This document shows, piece after piece, positions 9,086 through 22,397 of a stretch of DNA of 46,463 nt. The notes under the pieces are model-generated. The model had not been told where the DNA came from, did no database searches, and was given only the letters and a program-made list of their open reading frames with translations. How positions within the stretch are numbered: the first letter of the stretch is position 1; every line of letters begins with the position of its first letter. The translations under genes and the position numbers were made by a program. Source of the stretch: Acidobacteriota bacterium (GTDB lineage Bacteria > Acidobacteriota > Blastocatellia > Pyrinomonadales > Pyrinomonadaceae); the NCBI GenBank assembly GCA_003222895.1, contig QHXI01000087.1, positions 1 to 46,463 of the forward strand, written 5' to 3'.

Positions 9086-9429
9086 TTAAACCTCCAACTT
9101 CACGAGGCCGGGAGAGAAATCCAAGCTTGCTCTCTCTCGGTGGTCATCGATTCTTCAAACGACCGATTTGCTTTTCATGGGGGCAGCGCCCGAGGCCGTG
9201 GCACTGCAGTCGTTAACGCACCGCTATGATGCGTGCTCTACCAAAGAAGGTTGCGCCGGAATTTTCATGTCGGCGACAACCAACCGAGGTAACAGCATCG
9301 GACGCATTATATGTCAGCGAGAGCCAAAATCCTACGGAATTGCGCGGCGATTGGCAGAATGTTAGAGTCGCGCCGCCGCGCAGACAGCCCGGGCTTTCGT
9401 CCGCCAAGGCGATGACACCATCTTGATCC
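9086..9429. other. Gene-free divergent region of about 340 bp
   Basis: This lies between two divergent genes. Near the M48 start there is a 10-bp near-perfect inverted repeat (CCGGGAGAGA 9108-9117 with TCTCTCTCGG 9131-9140), which would form a hairpin in that gene's leader. Short frames on both strands lack protein character. I see no RNA gene. Confidence 0.45.
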
Positions 9430-10401
9430 ATGGCGATAAAGAAAAAGAGTGACGCCAGTTCACAGACTCGCAAGATTAGAGCGAAGAAGCTTGCGGTCTC
9501 GATCATCGGTGCCGGCAGAGTCGGGACGGCGTTTGGAATCGGTCTTCGAAAAGCTGGATATGAGATCGATTTACTCGTCGCAAAGCACGAGCGCAGCGCG
9601 AAGCGTGCGGCACGGTTGATCGGGAGCCCGGTCGTCGCCTTGTCTGCGGCGCAATTTCGGCGGCTAACAAAGACGAATGTCCCTCAGTCCTCGCTAATAA
9701 TTATCGCCACGCCGGATGACGTAATTGAATCGATCGCCAACGAACTCGCTGCAATGTTTCGCGCGCGAGGCCCAAACAACCCGGTCAAGAATCGCGTCGT
9801 CTTGCACACTAGCGGCGCATTCCCGGCACAGGTTCTTCGACCTTTGCGGGATCGAGGCTTCGCGATTGGCTCGCTTCATCCGCTTATCTCGATTAGCGAT
9901 TCCGAGATCGGCGCCAAAGAGCTAACTCATTCGTTTTTTTCACTGGAGGGCGACGCTGCCGCGGTGCGCTTGGGCAGACGAATGGGGCGGGACCTCGGCG
10001 GCCAGAGTTTTACCATCAATTCGAGTGCGAAGCCGCTCTATCACGCGGCCGCGCTGATGGCTTCGCCCGGCATGACTGCGCTGTTCGATATCGCGGTCGA
10101 AATGCTGGTGCGCTGCGGACTAAGCCGGACGCGCGCCCGAAAGATTCTCTTGCCACTAGTGAAAAGCACGCTGGAGAATCTTAAGACACAGGATCCAGCA
10201 CGGGCGCTGACCGGTACCTTCAAGCGCGGCGACATCGCCACGGTAAGAAAACACCTCGCTGCGATTGAATCGCAGAAGATGCGTGACGCTCTCGAAGCTT
10301 ATGTCGTGCTGGGAAGAAGATCGCTCGCTTTATCAGACCACGCACCAAACGAGAAAGCGATTCGACGGCTGCTGACTCGCGTCTCGCTCAGGAGCGCATA
10401 A
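9430..10401 (+). CDS. Rossmann-fold protein with DUF2520 domain
   Basis: A 323-residue cytoplasmic protein. After a lysine-rich N-terminus, a dinucleotide-binding loop IIGAGRVGTAFG (25-36) opens a Rossmann fold of the ketopantoate-reductase/pyrroline-carboxylate-reductase type. Conserved blocks LIIIATPDDVI, LHTSGAFPA and GSLHPLISIS follow. The helical C-terminal half (PLYHAAALMASPGMTALF onward) matches the DUF2520 domain that accompanies this Rossmann domain in an uncharacterised oxidoreductase family. Substrate and pathway are not known. The ATG at 9430 lacks a strong ribosome site. Confidence 0.8.
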   Translation: MAIKKKSDASSQTRKIRAKKLAVSIIGAGRVGTAFGIGLRKAGYEIDLLVAKHERSAKRAARLIGSPVVALSAAQFRRLTKTNVPQSSLIIIATPDDVIESIANELAAMFRARGPNNPVKNRVVLHTSGAFPAQVLRPLRDRGFAIGSLHPLISISDSEIGAKELTHSFFSLEGDAAAVRLGRRMGRDLGGQSFTINSSAKPLYHAAALMASPGMTALFDIAVEMLVRCGLSRTRARKILLPLVKSTLENLKTQDPARALTGTFKRGDIATVRKHLAAIESQKMRDALEAYVVLGRRSLALSDHAPNEKAIRRLLTRVSLRSA

Positions 10402-10675
10402 CTCTCCCAATCGCGAACGAAACAGCGGTTTACCCGTGACGCTTTTTGAATTGAAAAAAATACCAAGCGGCAGCCTGCTGCGCGAAATCTGGTGAGCACG
10501 CAAGTCGCGGCAGCCTTTCTGCATCGAACCCGCCGGCTCCAACTTTACAAATTCTTAACAAAACACATGAAACTCACGCTCTGTTTCGAGCGTCTCAATT
10601 AGCGGCCCCAGAATTCTTGTTAACGCTAAGCTAATCTAGCCGTCTTAACTTTCGGACATCATTCAAGGAAACATT

Positions 10676-11032
10676 ATGAGTACTGCCAAAGCTGCTCTAA
10701 TTGGATCTATAGCCAAGCCACAACTTCGTGGTCTGCCTTCACGCAAGGCCGCCGGTGAACGTTTGAACAAAATCAGGAATTTGGCTTCTTCGTTGCTGGA
10801 CGAAGCCGAGACGCTCGATCACGAGAACGCTCTGGCCGAGGCTTCAGCGACAGTCGAGAATCTCAACGTGAATTCCGGCGTAGATTTCTTCGACGAGGTT
10901 CGCCGGTTTGAGGTTCGGCTCATCTCGCGCGCGCTGGAAGTCACGGGTGGGAATCAGGCTCGTGCGGCGCGGTTGCTGGGTCTTGGGACCACAACTCTCA
11001 ATTACAAAATCAAAGCGTACGAACTCGCCTGA
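10676..11032 (+). CDS. Small Fis-type helix-turn-helix protein
   Basis: A 118-residue protein whose C-terminal 48 residues form a Fis-type DNA-binding unit: FEVRLISRALEVTGGNQARA then ARLLGLGTTTLNYKIKAYEL (about 78-118), with the HTH at 92-112. The N-terminal 70 residues are charged and helical, with no receiver or AAA+ domain, so this is not a full NtrC-type regulator. Stand-alone proteins of this kind can be nucleoid-type or local regulators; the target is unknown. AAGGAA 5 bases before ATG serves as ribosome site. The 274 bp upstream hold no gene and may be a long regulatory leader. Confidence 0.85.
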   Translation: MSTAKAALIGSIAKPQLRGLPSRKAAGERLNKIRNLASSLLDEAETLDHENALAEASATVENLNVNSGVDFFDEVRRFEVRLISRALEVTGGNQARAARLLGLGTTTLNYKIKAYELA

Positions 11033-11054
11033 GCGACTTAGGTAGAGTTGGAAG

Positions 11055-11483
11055 TTAGTTAACAGTTTCCGATTCTTCTTCGGGAGCAATCAGTTGTTGG
11101 TCGGAAACGATCAGCGGACGCTCGTCGAATAGATTCGAGTCGATCAAAGTCTGCACGAGATATTGGCCGGCGACCGGGAAAGTTACGTTAACGAAGAAGC
11201 TGATGTTGTCGGCTGAACCGTGATTGATTTCGAATCGCGCCGGCTGTGAGACGACCAGCGCCTGCTGGCGATCGGGCATGAGGATTCGCACCTCCGAGAG
11301 ATGCGCGCCTTCACCGCGCCAATGATTCACCACCGCTAATTTCGGCAACCACACCGGCAGTTGCGGCACGATAATGTTTTGGAACACGCCCATGTACGAA
11401 AGTTTGTTGCCGATTTCCAGACGCACATCATCGCAAAATAGGGTGTAGGCAAGTTCCAATTTTGGGGCTTGGGTTGGTTCCAT
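11055..11483 (-). CDS. DUF6941-type conserved hypothetical protein
   Basis: A 142-residue soluble protein with the pattern ELAYTLFCDDVRLEIGNKLS followed by YMGVFQNIIVP, which I associate with DUF6941, a small beta-rich family of unknown function. It has no signal peptide and no catalytic motif. It starts 5 bp after the ligA stop and is probably the last gene of the acetyltransferase-ligA operon. It is convergent with the Fis-type gene, 22 bp apart. Confidence 0.7.
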   Translation of the reverse strand: MEPTQAPKLELAYTLFCDDVRLEIGNKLSYMGVFQNIIVPQLPVWLPKLAVVNHWRGEGAHLSEVRILMPDRQQALVVSQPARFEINHGSADNISFFVNVTFPVAGQYLVQTLIDSNLFDERPLIVSDQQLIAPEEESETVN

Positions 11484-11488
11484 CGCCG

Positions 11489-14286
<2,798 letters not shown>

Positions 14287-14356
14287 GACGATTCGCTGAT
14301 GCGCGAATCATAACATGATGATTTGAGCGCACGCATTGGCCGGCGATCGTTTGTGA

Positions 14357-14719
14357 TTACTTCTTGCCGGATTCCTGATAGTCCGTGTCCGGTGACTGAC
14401 TAGTGCGTGCGACCTCGGACAATTGATCGAGAGTTCGCTGTAGCTGATGTGCCGAGTTTTGAATGCGCTCGCAGAAGTTTCGCTGGGCGTCGGAGATCTT
14501 TTCCTGACTCAACAGAATTTCCGCAAAGCCCAAAATGGAAGTTAGCGGCGTGCGAAGTTCGTGCGCAAAGTGAGCAATTTGCGCGGAACGATATTCCTTC
14601 AGCTCACGCAGTTTTCGGTTCTCGTCTTTGAGTCGCGCGTTTGCCTGGGCAAGTGTCTCATCAGACGCTTGGTCCTGGACCATAGGACTCGCGCCTGTCG
14701 CTGAATCGTTCGTTACCAT
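14357..14719 (-). CDS. Orphan HisKA-domain protein without kinase ATPase
   Basis: A 120-residue protein holding a short coiled coil (LAQANARLKDENRKLRELK, about 23-41) and a complete histidine-kinase dimerisation helix pair. Its H-box FAHELRTPLTSILGFAEILL centres on H53. No HATPase_c domain follows: the frame ends about 35 residues after the second helix and the next gene begins 50 bp away. It may be phosphorylated by another kinase, act as a dimerisation inhibitor, or be a relic of a larger kinase. No membrane segment. No partner is adjacent. Confidence 0.8.
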   Translation of the reverse strand: MVTNDSATGASPMVQDQASDETLAQANARLKDENRKLRELKEYRSAQIAHFAHELRTPLTSILGFAEILLSQEKISDAQRNFCERIQNSAHQLQRTLDQLSEVARTSQSPDTDYQESGKK

Positions 14720-14770
14720 GGATTAGTGTCGATTGGGCCGGCGCGACGATCACCGGCCCGAATTACTCAG

Positions 14771-16150
14771 TCAGTTTCCACCGACGGCGCCAACCACCGC
14801 GCGGGCTTCATCCTGAAGCGCCGCATTGATGCTGGCCTCGCTCGTCTCTTCTTTGGCGGAAGCAGACGATTGCAGCTTCGGCGAAGTGCTGCCCACGGGC
14901 ACCAGCCGATAGTCCAATTTCGTTTCAGCCTTTCCCGCGCCTCCGCCGCCAACGCCGACCGCTCCTCCCAGCATGCCCCCGAGTCGCTTTCCCGTCGACG
15001 GAGCTTTGAACGTCGAGATGTCGGTATAAAGAAGGTAAGTGCAGCCCTTAGCTTTTGCCTCGATCGCGGCCTCGCCCGACGAACTCGCGTTCAAAGATAC
15101 GGCGTCGATCCCATCGCCATTAAGCGTCGCGATTAGTTGCTCTCGCAGAGAATCAGTCGAAACAGACGCCTTCGCTTTGTTGTTGAATTCAACGACCCCA
15201 ACTTTCGCTCTGGCTGCCGCGCTGGGTGTCGAGGGCATTCCCGACGTTGAGGGTTGGCCGCTTGATGTCTCGCCTGACTGCTGACGGGACATCGCCATGA
15301 TTTCCGCCATCGATGGCTCTGCATACATTTCCTGCTGGCTCCTCGCTTCCGTGTAACCGGCCGGCACGTCGAACAACGCCGCATCAAGCGGTTGGCGCGA
15401 CAACTCGACAACTTCTTTCTGCATCGTCGTCATGACGCTTCCGTCCGTGCCATAGATCGTCGTCGTCTCGATCAGTGGAAACCCGAGATTCGTCGGGCCC
15501 GTATGTTTGAACTGATATCGATCGCGACAACCTTGTGGCGCAGTCGTGCGACCCATCTGCGGGGGCCGCTCGGTGCCGCAATTCAATCCGTACTCGAGAT
15601 TAATGTACCAACCGTCGCGCTCCATCTTCATGTTGTTCTGCGCGCACGCGTCGGGCGAAGATTGCGACATCATCGTTTGCTTCAAGTGACGCGCGGTAAA
15701 GCTAAACATCTCTTTGCGCTCGCCAGTGTCTACAGTGTTGATCGTCATTGTCACGACACCGCCACGTCGCGAGCCTCCGCTTGTTGAGGGACCCATGTCG
15801 CCGCTGCTCACGCCCTCGCCTGAGTCAGTGTCCATCGGCGCGATCATGTACTTGCGCGCGCGATCGTTAATTTGAATCGTGCGCTTCAAGTCGCATTGCG
15901 TGATACTGGTTTGGCTGCCCATTCCTGCAGGCATGCCCGGCACATTCATACTGGTCTCGCTGCGCTCGCGCATACCTTTGATCATGGTCGTGCTCTGCAT
16001 TTCCTGCCCGCCCATGTTTTGCTTGAACGTAATTTTGAAGTCGCCCGAGATTGGCCGATCGTTGTCGCGCGTTCGTTGCGCAAACGAGATTGCCGTGATG
16101 GTGGTGATTGCGAAAAGAATAGCTGTGAACAAAGATAATCTGAGCTTCAT
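14771..16150 (-). CDS. Exported two-domain protein of unknown function
   Basis: A 459-residue exported protein. The signal peptide ends near ISFAQR (22-26), and AAGGAG 6 bases before ATG is a good ribosome site. Residues 35-275 resemble the DUF4412-like folds that report on small periplasmic ligands (ITFKQNMGGQEMQSTTMIKG, paired cysteines, LFDVPAGY). After a Ser/Pro-rich linker, about 318-380 (KVGVVEFNNKA, LIATLNGDGIDAVSL, GCTYLLYTDIS) looks like the nucleotide-free Rossmann-like unit of CsgG/LpoB-type envelope proteins. A Gly-rich stretch near 390-410 may contact membrane. Function unknown. Confidence 0.7.
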   Translation of the reverse strand: MKLRLSLFTAILFAITTITAISFAQRTRDNDRPISGDFKITFKQNMGGQEMQSTTMIKGMRERSETSMNVPGMPAGMGSQTSITQCDLKRTIQINDRARKYMIAPMDTDSGEGVSSGDMGPSTSGGSRRGGVVTMTINTVDTGERKEMFSFTARHLKQTMMSQSSPDACAQNNMKMERDGWYINLEYGLNCGTERPPQMGRTTAPQGCRDRYQFKHTGPTNLGFPLIETTTIYGTDGSVMTTMQKEVVELSRQPLDAALFDVPAGYTEARSQQEMYAEPSMAEIMAMSRQQSGETSSGQPSTSGMPSTPSAAARAKVGVVEFNNKAKASVSTDSLREQLIATLNGDGIDAVSLNASSSGEAAIEAKAKGCTYLLYTDISTFKAPSTGKRLGGMLGGAVGVGGGGAGKAETKLDYRLVPVGSTSPKLQSSASAKEETSEASINAALQDEARAVVGAVGGN

Positions 16151-16213
16151 AAAGACTCCTTATTTGAACCTGGTCTGGGGATGAGTGGAAGCTACCAAAA
16201 AGTTTGGTGTTAC

Positions 16214-17281
16214 TCAAGACCGCAATCGTTTCCATTTATTGAGAAACTGAACCAGGTCTTTCTTCAACATTCGTCGCGCCGCTTCGAATTCGCCATCGCC
16301 GCTGCTGTAGAGCAAGCGACCGTTGCTTTCCAAAATCGAGACCGCCGGAACACCTTTGTCCAGAGGAATCTTGTATGTCTTCACGAGATCGGCGTTCCGC
16401 TCACCTTCGCCAATGTCCACGTGGATCAGCAGAAAGTCCTGGCTGACGATTTTTCCCGCTTCGCCGTCATGCAAGGCTTGATCGAGAACGTGACAGTCAT
16501 AACACCAGTTGGCGCCAAAGATCAGCAGCACGCGTTTATGTTCGACAGCCGCGCGGCTTACAGCATCACCAATCTCTTTCTTTGCGTCGGCATCGGCGGG
16601 ATAAAGATCCGTTTTCCCATCTACGCCGGCAAGAATCTCTTCTGCGCCGCCTGCTGTTTGTTGGGGCGCATCTGCCACTGCATCCGCCAGCGTGATCTTG
16701 AACGAACCGAAGAACCGCCCGCTGATGGTTTGGTAAAAATCGGTGCGCTCGCTTTCCGTCGAGCTGGGCTTCCCGCTCTTGAATGCGGTTTGCGGCGTAG
16801 TGGCAATTGAGAGCGAATACAATCTGCCCTTGATAAGAAAAAATCGATTGTGGCCTATGGTTCCATCGACGGTTACCAGGAGGTCTCGGCCTTTTATGCC
16901 GTTCAGGCTCATGTCCTTCTCGCTGATCACTACAGCTCCGTCTCGCACCATTTGGTCGCGACCGCCGTCGAGGAAGTCTTTAACGAACTGCGGTTCGGCG
17001 GTAGCCGCCGGAATATCTATATACGAGATGCCAAACTCCGCGACCGTAGTTCTAACGACGTATACATGGATGAGCAGCCGGCCCAGCGGCGTGTCCTGGG
17101 GAATCGTGATGATGGCTGGCGTGCCCGGGAAAGCTACTTCAAAAGAGCCTTCCTGAGAGATGAAGGGTTTCCAAGTATTGGGATCGTAGTTAGTGAGCGG
17201 GGGCCGCTGCGGCGCTTGCGCGGCTGTAGCCGAGACCGACGCGGCGATGAACAACGTTACCAGAAGTAAGCAAGCACGCAT
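16214..17281 (-). CDS. Exported thioredoxin-fold protein
   Basis: A 355-residue protein with a signal peptide (MRACLLLVTLFIAASVSATA, cleavage near AQA-P). Residues 30-200 are a beta-rich domain without obvious catalytic residues. The C-terminal part is a thioredoxin fold with redox motif CYDC (C260 and C263) in VLLIFGANWC, and a cis-proline segment GVPAVSIL. It probably acts in envelope disulfide reduction or isomerisation, or in cytochrome maturation; no dedicated partner is adjacent. It sits 63 bp upstream of the exported two-domain gene and may share its transcript. Confidence 0.85.
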   Translation of the reverse strand: MRACLLLVTLFIAASVSATAAQAPQRPPLTNYDPNTWKPFISQEGSFEVAFPGTPAIITIPQDTPLGRLLIHVYVVRTTVAEFGISYIDIPAATAEPQFVKDFLDGGRDQMVRDGAVVISEKDMSLNGIKGRDLLVTVDGTIGHNRFFLIKGRLYSLSIATTPQTAFKSGKPSSTESERTDFYQTISGRFFGSFKITLADAVADAPQQTAGGAEEILAGVDGKTDLYPADADAKKEIGDAVSRAAVEHKRVLLIFGANWCYDCHVLDQALHDGEAGKIVSQDFLLIHVDIGEGERNADLVKTYKIPLDKGVPAVSILESNGRLLYSSGDGEFEAARRMLKKDLVQFLNKWKRLRS

Positions 17282-17305
17282 GGGCGTCTGTCCGCGAAAT
17301 TGTCT

Positions 17306-18898
17306 TCACGGCAGTTCCGTACCGAAAGTGGAATTATGAGGTTCAGAGCTAAATGCCTCTCGCTGCTTCACAACTGATCGTCGCCGGATGCGAAACATGT
17401 CCCGCCCTCTTCTGGTGATCATAATAACGACGCGAAGACAAATCCGGTTAAAGAGACTGAGTTTGTTTTTCCGAACGTTATCGGCGGCAATGCCATTGGG
17501 ATACAGCGACATAAAACCTACGCAGGCCATGGCATAGAAAAACTTGCCGCTTAATGACATCCAGGCCAATGGTCCCCGGATTCGTTTGAGTATTCCCTTT
17601 AGGTTATAGAATGTCTGCCAACTTTCCGCGGCTTCGCGGGCCAGATCCTCATTCGAGAGATGCGGAAGTTTCACCGTAAGTTCGGTGTGGTCAAAGTCGA
17701 GCCAAAACTTATCCCGGATGAACTGCGCTGCGTGTTTCGGAACATAGCCCGCCTGGTCGCGGTTCTTCAGATCGCGCAGCATCTCGTGATAATCCTTGGT
17801 CCCCGGATAGACGCTGTAGATCGGAAACTGGGCGAACGCAGTGCCCGAGGCGATCGCGAATTGGCGCATGGTCCGCAACGTCGCCACCGTATCACTCTCG
17901 AGCCCGTTGATTATCGAAGCGAGGACGATGATGCCATGGCCCTGAATCTTCTGAATTGCTTCAACCATGCGCTGGCCCACCGGATTCCACATCTTGTTTG
18001 CGGTTTTCAAACCTTCTTCGGTGAATGACTCGACGCCAATCAACGCGCCGCGCACCCGCATCTTGTCGTGCATCGCGTCAAGGTATTCGTCATCACTAAT
18101 CACTTCCGCTGTCATTTGCGTAAACGCATAAAGTGTAGGTGGGCCGGATCGATCATATTCATCGAAGAACCGCATGCGATCCTCTCGCACTTGCTCGAGC
18201 AATTTCCGGGTCCCGGCATTTGTTTCGCGCGCGATGCGACCATGGGTCGAGGGATTGAAATTGTCGTCGGCAAAGAAAACGTACCGAAAACCCATCGCGT
18301 GAAGTTCATTGGCTTCTTCGATCAGTTGTTGATTGCGGTGCAACCTCGGAGTCCGGCCTTCGGTAACCCAAACCGAACAGAAGCTGCAATTCTCTGGACA
18401 ACCGGCGACGGTCTGGATCGATCCCATCAAATACTTACTAGGATCCAAAAGATCCCAACGCGCCTTGACCATCTGCTCGCCCGGTACGCGGCCTCCGTCA
18501 TACACGCGCTGAAGGCGGCCATCCAAAACATCCTTGATGACGCCGCCCCAGATAAGATCGCCGCCGCCTTTGACTACCGCGTCCGCACCCATTTCGAGTG
18601 GTTCTTCCGGAAATATTGTTGGGTGAATGCCGCCCACGATCACCGTCGCGCCGCGCTTCTTCGCTTCGCGCACGACGCGGTATCCGGGCCGGCAATTTCC
18701 CGTGTGGATGCCGACGCCGACGATGTCCCCGGGTCGAACCTGCTGCGGATCGAAAGACGTAATTGGCTCGTCAACTATGATTGGGTCGCCGACCAAATCG
18801 CTTGGCGTGGCGCCCGCAAGTACGTACAGCCATCGAGGCGTAATCACGCTATAGCCGACGGTGGCGTTCGCAGGATTGACGAGAAACACTTTGGGCAT
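17306..18898 (-). CDS. B12-binding-type radical SAM protein
   Basis: A 530-residue enzyme. The N-terminal region (1-150) has the Rossmann-like layout of B12-binding radical SAM proteins (PGDIVGVGIHTGNCRPGY, ATVIVGGIHPTIFPEE), though the usual DxHxxG cobalt-ligand motif is not evident. The radical SAM core carries the [4Fe-4S] cluster motif CPENCSFC (C167, C171, C174) with later strands FFADDNFNP and IGVESFTEEGL. The C-terminal 110 residues are basic with a hydrophobic segment, suggesting membrane association. Members modify lipids, hopanoids or antibiotics; the substrate cannot be read here. Confidence 0.88.
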   Translation of the reverse strand: MPKVFLVNPANATVGYSVITPRWLYVLAGATPSDLVGDPIIVDEPITSFDPQQVRPGDIVGVGIHTGNCRPGYRVVREAKKRGATVIVGGIHPTIFPEEPLEMGADAVVKGGGDLIWGGVIKDVLDGRLQRVYDGGRVPGEQMVKARWDLLDPSKYLMGSIQTVAGCPENCSFCSVWVTEGRTPRLHRNQQLIEEANELHAMGFRYVFFADDNFNPSTHGRIARETNAGTRKLLEQVREDRMRFFDEYDRSGPPTLYAFTQMTAEVISDDEYLDAMHDKMRVRGALIGVESFTEEGLKTANKMWNPVGQRMVEAIQKIQGHGIIVLASIINGLESDTVATLRTMRQFAIASGTAFAQFPIYSVYPGTKDYHEMLRDLKNRDQAGYVPKHAAQFIRDKFWLDFDHTELTVKLPHLSNEDLAREAAESWQTFYNLKGILKRIRGPLAWMSLSGKFFYAMACVGFMSLYPNGIAADNVRKNKLSLFNRICLRVVIMITRRGRDMFRIRRRSVVKQREAFSSEPHNSTFGTELP

Positions 18899-19030
18899 TC
18901 AACGAATCTCTTAGACAGTTATTTGACAGCAAAGCACCCGAATAGCGAAGCACTATACCCTTAACCGCTAACATCGTCTACGAAATTGATCGCCTCCGCA
19001 ACGTTGGCGGAGCGGGATACGCATTTGCTT

Positions 19031-19040
19031 CATGTATAAT
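19031..19040 (+). promoter_or_regulatory. -10-like element before carB
   Basis: ATGTATAAT ends at 19040, 40 bases before the carB ATG. TATAAT is perfect, but no good -35 lies at 16-18 bases. The call rests on the -10 match and position only. Confidence 0.35.
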
Positions 19041-19080
19041 CGCGAACCGCAACGAAAACTTTAATTGCGATTCGATTCAG

Positions 19081-22000
19081 ATGCCCAAACGCACTGATAT
19101 TCACAAAATTCTGATTATTGGCTCAGGCCCAATCGTCATCGGCCAGGCCTGTGAATTTGATTATTCCGGAACGCAGGCGTGCAAGGCTCTGCGGCAAGAG
19201 GGCTACAAGGTCGTCCTCGTCAATTCGAACCCGGCGACGATCATGACCGATCCGGAAACGGCTGATCGCACCTATATTGAGCCGCTCACCGTTGAATCAG
19301 TCTCGGCCATCATTCGACAAGAGAAACCTGATGCGCTGCTGCCGACGGTTGGCGGACAGACGGCTCTGAATCTCGCTATCGCTTTGGATGACGCGGGCGT
19401 GCTGGAAGAAAACGGTGTCGAGATGATCGGCGCCAAGCGCGAAGCGATCAAAGTCGCCGAAGATCGTCTGCTGTTCAAGCAGGCGATGGACGAAGCCGGC
19501 ATGCAAATGCCGCGCGGCGGCTTCGCCAAGTCCTGGGCGGAAGCGGAAAGCCTCGTCAAAGAAACTGACTATCCCGCAATCATTCGTCCGAGTTTCACGC
19601 TCGGCGGCACCGGCGGAGGCACGGCATTCAATCCGGAAGAATTTGAAGAGATCGTGCGCGGTGGTCTGGCGGCCTCGCCGATTCATGAAGTTCTGATCGA
19701 GGAATCGATTCTCGGGTGGAAAGAATTCGAGCTGGAAGTGATGCGCGACCTCGCGGACAACGTCGTGATCATCTGCTCGATCGAGAACTTCGATCCGATG
19801 GGCGTACATACCGGCGACTCGATCACAGTGGCGCCCGCGCAGACTCTGACCGATCGCGAATATCAAAAGCTGCGCGACATGGCGATTACGATCATTCGCA
19901 AAGTTGGCGTCGAGACTGGCGGCTCCAACATTCAATTCGCCGTGAACCCGGACAACGGTGACGTGCGCATCATCGAGATGAATCCGCGCGTGTCGCGCTC
20001 GTCCGCGCTGGCTTCGAAAGCCACCGGATTCCCGATCGCCAAGATAGCGGCGAAACTCGCGGTCGGTTATAGGCTCGACGAAATCCCGAACGACATCACC
20101 AAGAAAACGCCCGCGTCGTTCGAACCGACGATTGATTACGTCGTGACTAAGATTCCGAAATGGAATTTTGAAAAGTTTCGCGAAGCGGAAGATGTGCTCG
20201 GCACGCAGATGAAGTCCGTCGGCGAAGTCATGGCTATCGGCCGCACGTTCAAAGAATCCTTATTCAAAGGCCTTCGATCTTTGGAAGCAGTAAAGCCGTT
20301 GCGACTCGAAGATGTTCCGGACGACGAATTGCAGCGGAAGCTCGCGCGCCCAAATTCGCAGCGCTTCTCGTACATCACATACGCGCTCGAACACGGTTGG
20401 GCTATCGATGAGATTTACCGCCTCTCGCGGATCGATCCGTGGTTTCTGGATCAGCTCAAGCAGGTGATGGAAATTCAACGCGAGATCGAAGCGATCGTGG
20501 CGACACCCGGCGTGTCAGTACCATCCGCGTCAGCGGATGGGTCAAATCAAGTTCCGACGCTGGAATGTATTCCTCTCGATCTGCTCCGCTCATTCAAAGA
20601 AGCGGCTCTCTCTGATCGCCGCCTAGCTTACTTAACCAAACGCACTGAAGACGAAGTCCGCGCGTATCGGAAGCAACTCGGCCTGATTCCCGTTTATAAG
20701 CGCGTCGATACTTGCGGCGCCGAGTTCGAATCCTACACACCTTATCTTTATTCGACCTACGAAGAGGAAGATGAAGCGCAGCCGACCGACCGAAAGAAAA
20801 TCATGATTCTCGGCTCGGGTCCGAATCGTATCGGCCAGGGAATCGAGTTCGATTACTGCTGCGTGCACGCATCGTTCGCGCTGCATGACGCAGGCTACGA
20901 AACGATCATGGTCAACTGCAATCCGGAAACCGTCTCGACGGATTACGACACTTCAGATCGTTTGTATTTCGAACCGCTGACCTTTGAAGACGTGATGAAC
21001 ATCGTCGATGTCGAGAAGCCGACTGGCGTAATCGTGCAGTTTGGCGGGCAGACGCCCTTAAATCTGGCGATGCGTCTGCATGGAGCCGGCGTCCCGATCA
21101 TCGGCACGTCTCCCGACTCAATCGATCTCGCCGAAGATCGAAAGCGATTCGGCGCGTTGCTCGATGAACTTGGAATTCCGCAGCCTGAAAATGGCACGGC
21201 AACTTCGATCGAGGGCGCGCGCGAAGCCGCGGATCGAATCGGTTATCCAGTCCTCGTACGACCGAGCTATGTTTTAGGTGGTCGCGCGATGGCAATCGTT
21301 TACGATCATGATAGCCTCGACGAATACATGCGGACCGCCGTGGATTTTTCGAATGAGCGTCCAGTTCTCATCGACAAGTTTCTCGAGCAAGCCGCCGAGT
21401 TCGACGTGGACGCGCTCGCCGACGACGGCGCCTGCGTCATCGCCGGCATTCAGGAACACATCGAAGAAGCGGGCATTCACTCAGGCGATTCGTCCTGCGT
21501 GCTGCCGCCGGTGCGCATCGCCGAAGAACATCTCGAGACGATGCGTCACTATACTCGCAGACTGGCTTCTGCCTTGTCGGTTAAAGGCCTGATGAATATT
21601 CAATTCGCGATCAAGGACGATCGCGTCTATGTGCTCGAAGTGAATCCGCGCGCGTCGCGCACCGTTCCGTTTGTTTCGAAAGCGACGGGTGTTCCGCTGG
21701 CGCGCATCGCCGCGATCGTCATGGCTGGTCGTCCGCTGAAAGAATTTGGTTTGCCTGATGAGCTGACTGTCGATCGTTTTTACATTAAGTCGCCGGTCTT
21801 CCCTTTCAGAAAGTTTCCCGGCGTCGATCCGGTGCTGAGTCCCGAGATGCATTCAACCGGCGAAGTGATGGGCATTGGCGAGAGTTTCGGCGAAGCTTAT
21901 GCGAAGGCAATGACCGCGGCGGGTACCGAGCTTCCGCAAACGGGCACAGCTTTTATCAGCGTGAATGAAAGCGATAAGGGACAGGCAGTTCTGTTGGCTC

Positions 22001-22356
22001 GTCGTTTGTCACGGCTTGGGTTTGTTTTGATGGCAACAGTAGGCACGGCCCTCCGCCTGCGTGAGGTTGGACTCGAATGCGAAACAGTTTTCAAAGTGAA
22101 CGAAGGCCGCCCCAACGTCGCTGATTACATCAAGCAGGGCGACATCGCTTTAGTAATCAACACACCGCTCGGTCGCGCATCGCATTACGACGAACAGGCG
22201 ATTCGCCGCGCCGCGCTGCAATACAACGTGCCGTGCGTCACGACGATGACCGGCGCGCAAGCGCTGGTTGAAGCATTGGCAGCGAGAGCCGATCAGAAGC
22301 AGATCAGCGTGCACCCGCTGCAAGAGTTACATGCGGTTAGCGCGTCTGCGAAATGA
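19081..22356 (+). CDS. carB: Carbamoyl-phosphate synthase large subunit
   Basis: A 1091-residue enzyme with two homologous ATP-grasp halves ([17 protein letters not shown] near the start; [17 protein letters not shown] at about 579) that convert bicarbonate, ammonia and two ATP to carbamoyl phosphate for pyrimidine and arginine synthesis. The C-terminal MGS-like allosteric domain (VATVG onward) is complete. A short serine-rich insertion ([11 protein letters not shown], about 479-489) lies in the oligomerisation region. The small subunit carA is not adjacent. The length is typical of the full enzyme. Confidence 0.97.
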   Translation: MPKRTDIHKILIIGSGPIVIGQACEFDYSGTQACKALRQEGYKVVLVNSNPATIMTDPETADRTYIEPLTVESVSAIIRQEKPDALLPTVGGQTALNLAIALDDAGVLEENGVEMIGAKREAIKVAEDRLLFKQAMDEAGMQMPRGGFAKSWAEAESLVKETDYPAIIRPSFTLGGTGGGTAFNPEEFEEIVRGGLAASPIHEVLIEESILGWKEFELEVMRDLADNVVIICSIENFDPMGVHTGDSITVAPAQTLTDREYQKLRDMAITIIRKVGVETGGSNIQFAVNPDNGDVRIIEMNPRVSRSSALASKATGFPIAKIAAKLAVGYRLDEIPNDITKKTPASFEPTIDYVVTKIPKWNFEKFREAEDVLGTQMKSVGEVMAIGRTFKESLFKGLRSLEAVKPLRLEDVPDDELQRKLARPNSQRFSYITYALEHGWAIDEIYRLSRIDPWFLDQLKQVMEIQREIEAIVATPGVSVPSASADGSNQVPTLECIPLDLLRSFKEAALSDRRLAYLTKRTEDEVRAYRKQLGLIPVYKRVDTCGAEFESYTPYLYSTYEEEDEAQPTDRKKIMILGSGPNRIGQGIEFDYCCVHASFALHDAGYETIMVNCNPETVSTDYDTSDRLYFEPLTFEDVMNIVDVEKPTGVIVQFGGQTPLNLAMRLHGAGVPIIGTSPDSIDLAEDRKRFGALLDELGIPQPENGTATSIEGAREAADRIGYPVLVRPSYVLGGRAMAIVYDHDSLDEYMRTAVDFSNERPVLIDKFLEQAAEFDVDALADDGACVIAGIQEHIEEAGIHSGDSSCVLPPVRIAEEHLETMRHYTRRLASALSVKGLMNIQFAIKDDRVYVLEVNPRASRTVPFVSKATGVPLARIAAIVMAGRPLKEFGLPDELTVDRFYIKSPVFPFRKFPGVDPVLSPEMHSTGEVMGIGESFGEAYAKAMTAAGTELPQTGTAFISVNESDKGQAVLLARRLSRLGFVLMATVGTALRLREVGLECETVFKVNEGRPNVADYIKQGDIALVINTPLGRASHYDEQAIRRAALQYNVPCVTTMTGAQALVEALAARADQKQISVHPLQELHAVSASAK

Positions 22357-22397
22357 GCGTGCTCCGGGCTGTGCCCGCTGATGTGGGGAAAGCTTAG

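Noticed and set aside
18068-18964. 298-residue plus-strand frame inside the radical SAM gene
   Set aside because: Antisense shadow; the opposite strand carries the CPENCSFC cluster motif and full domain order.
20724-20733. GTTCGAATCC, a tRNA T-loop-like sequence
   Set aside because: It lies within carB codons and no acceptor, D or anticodon stems can be built around it.
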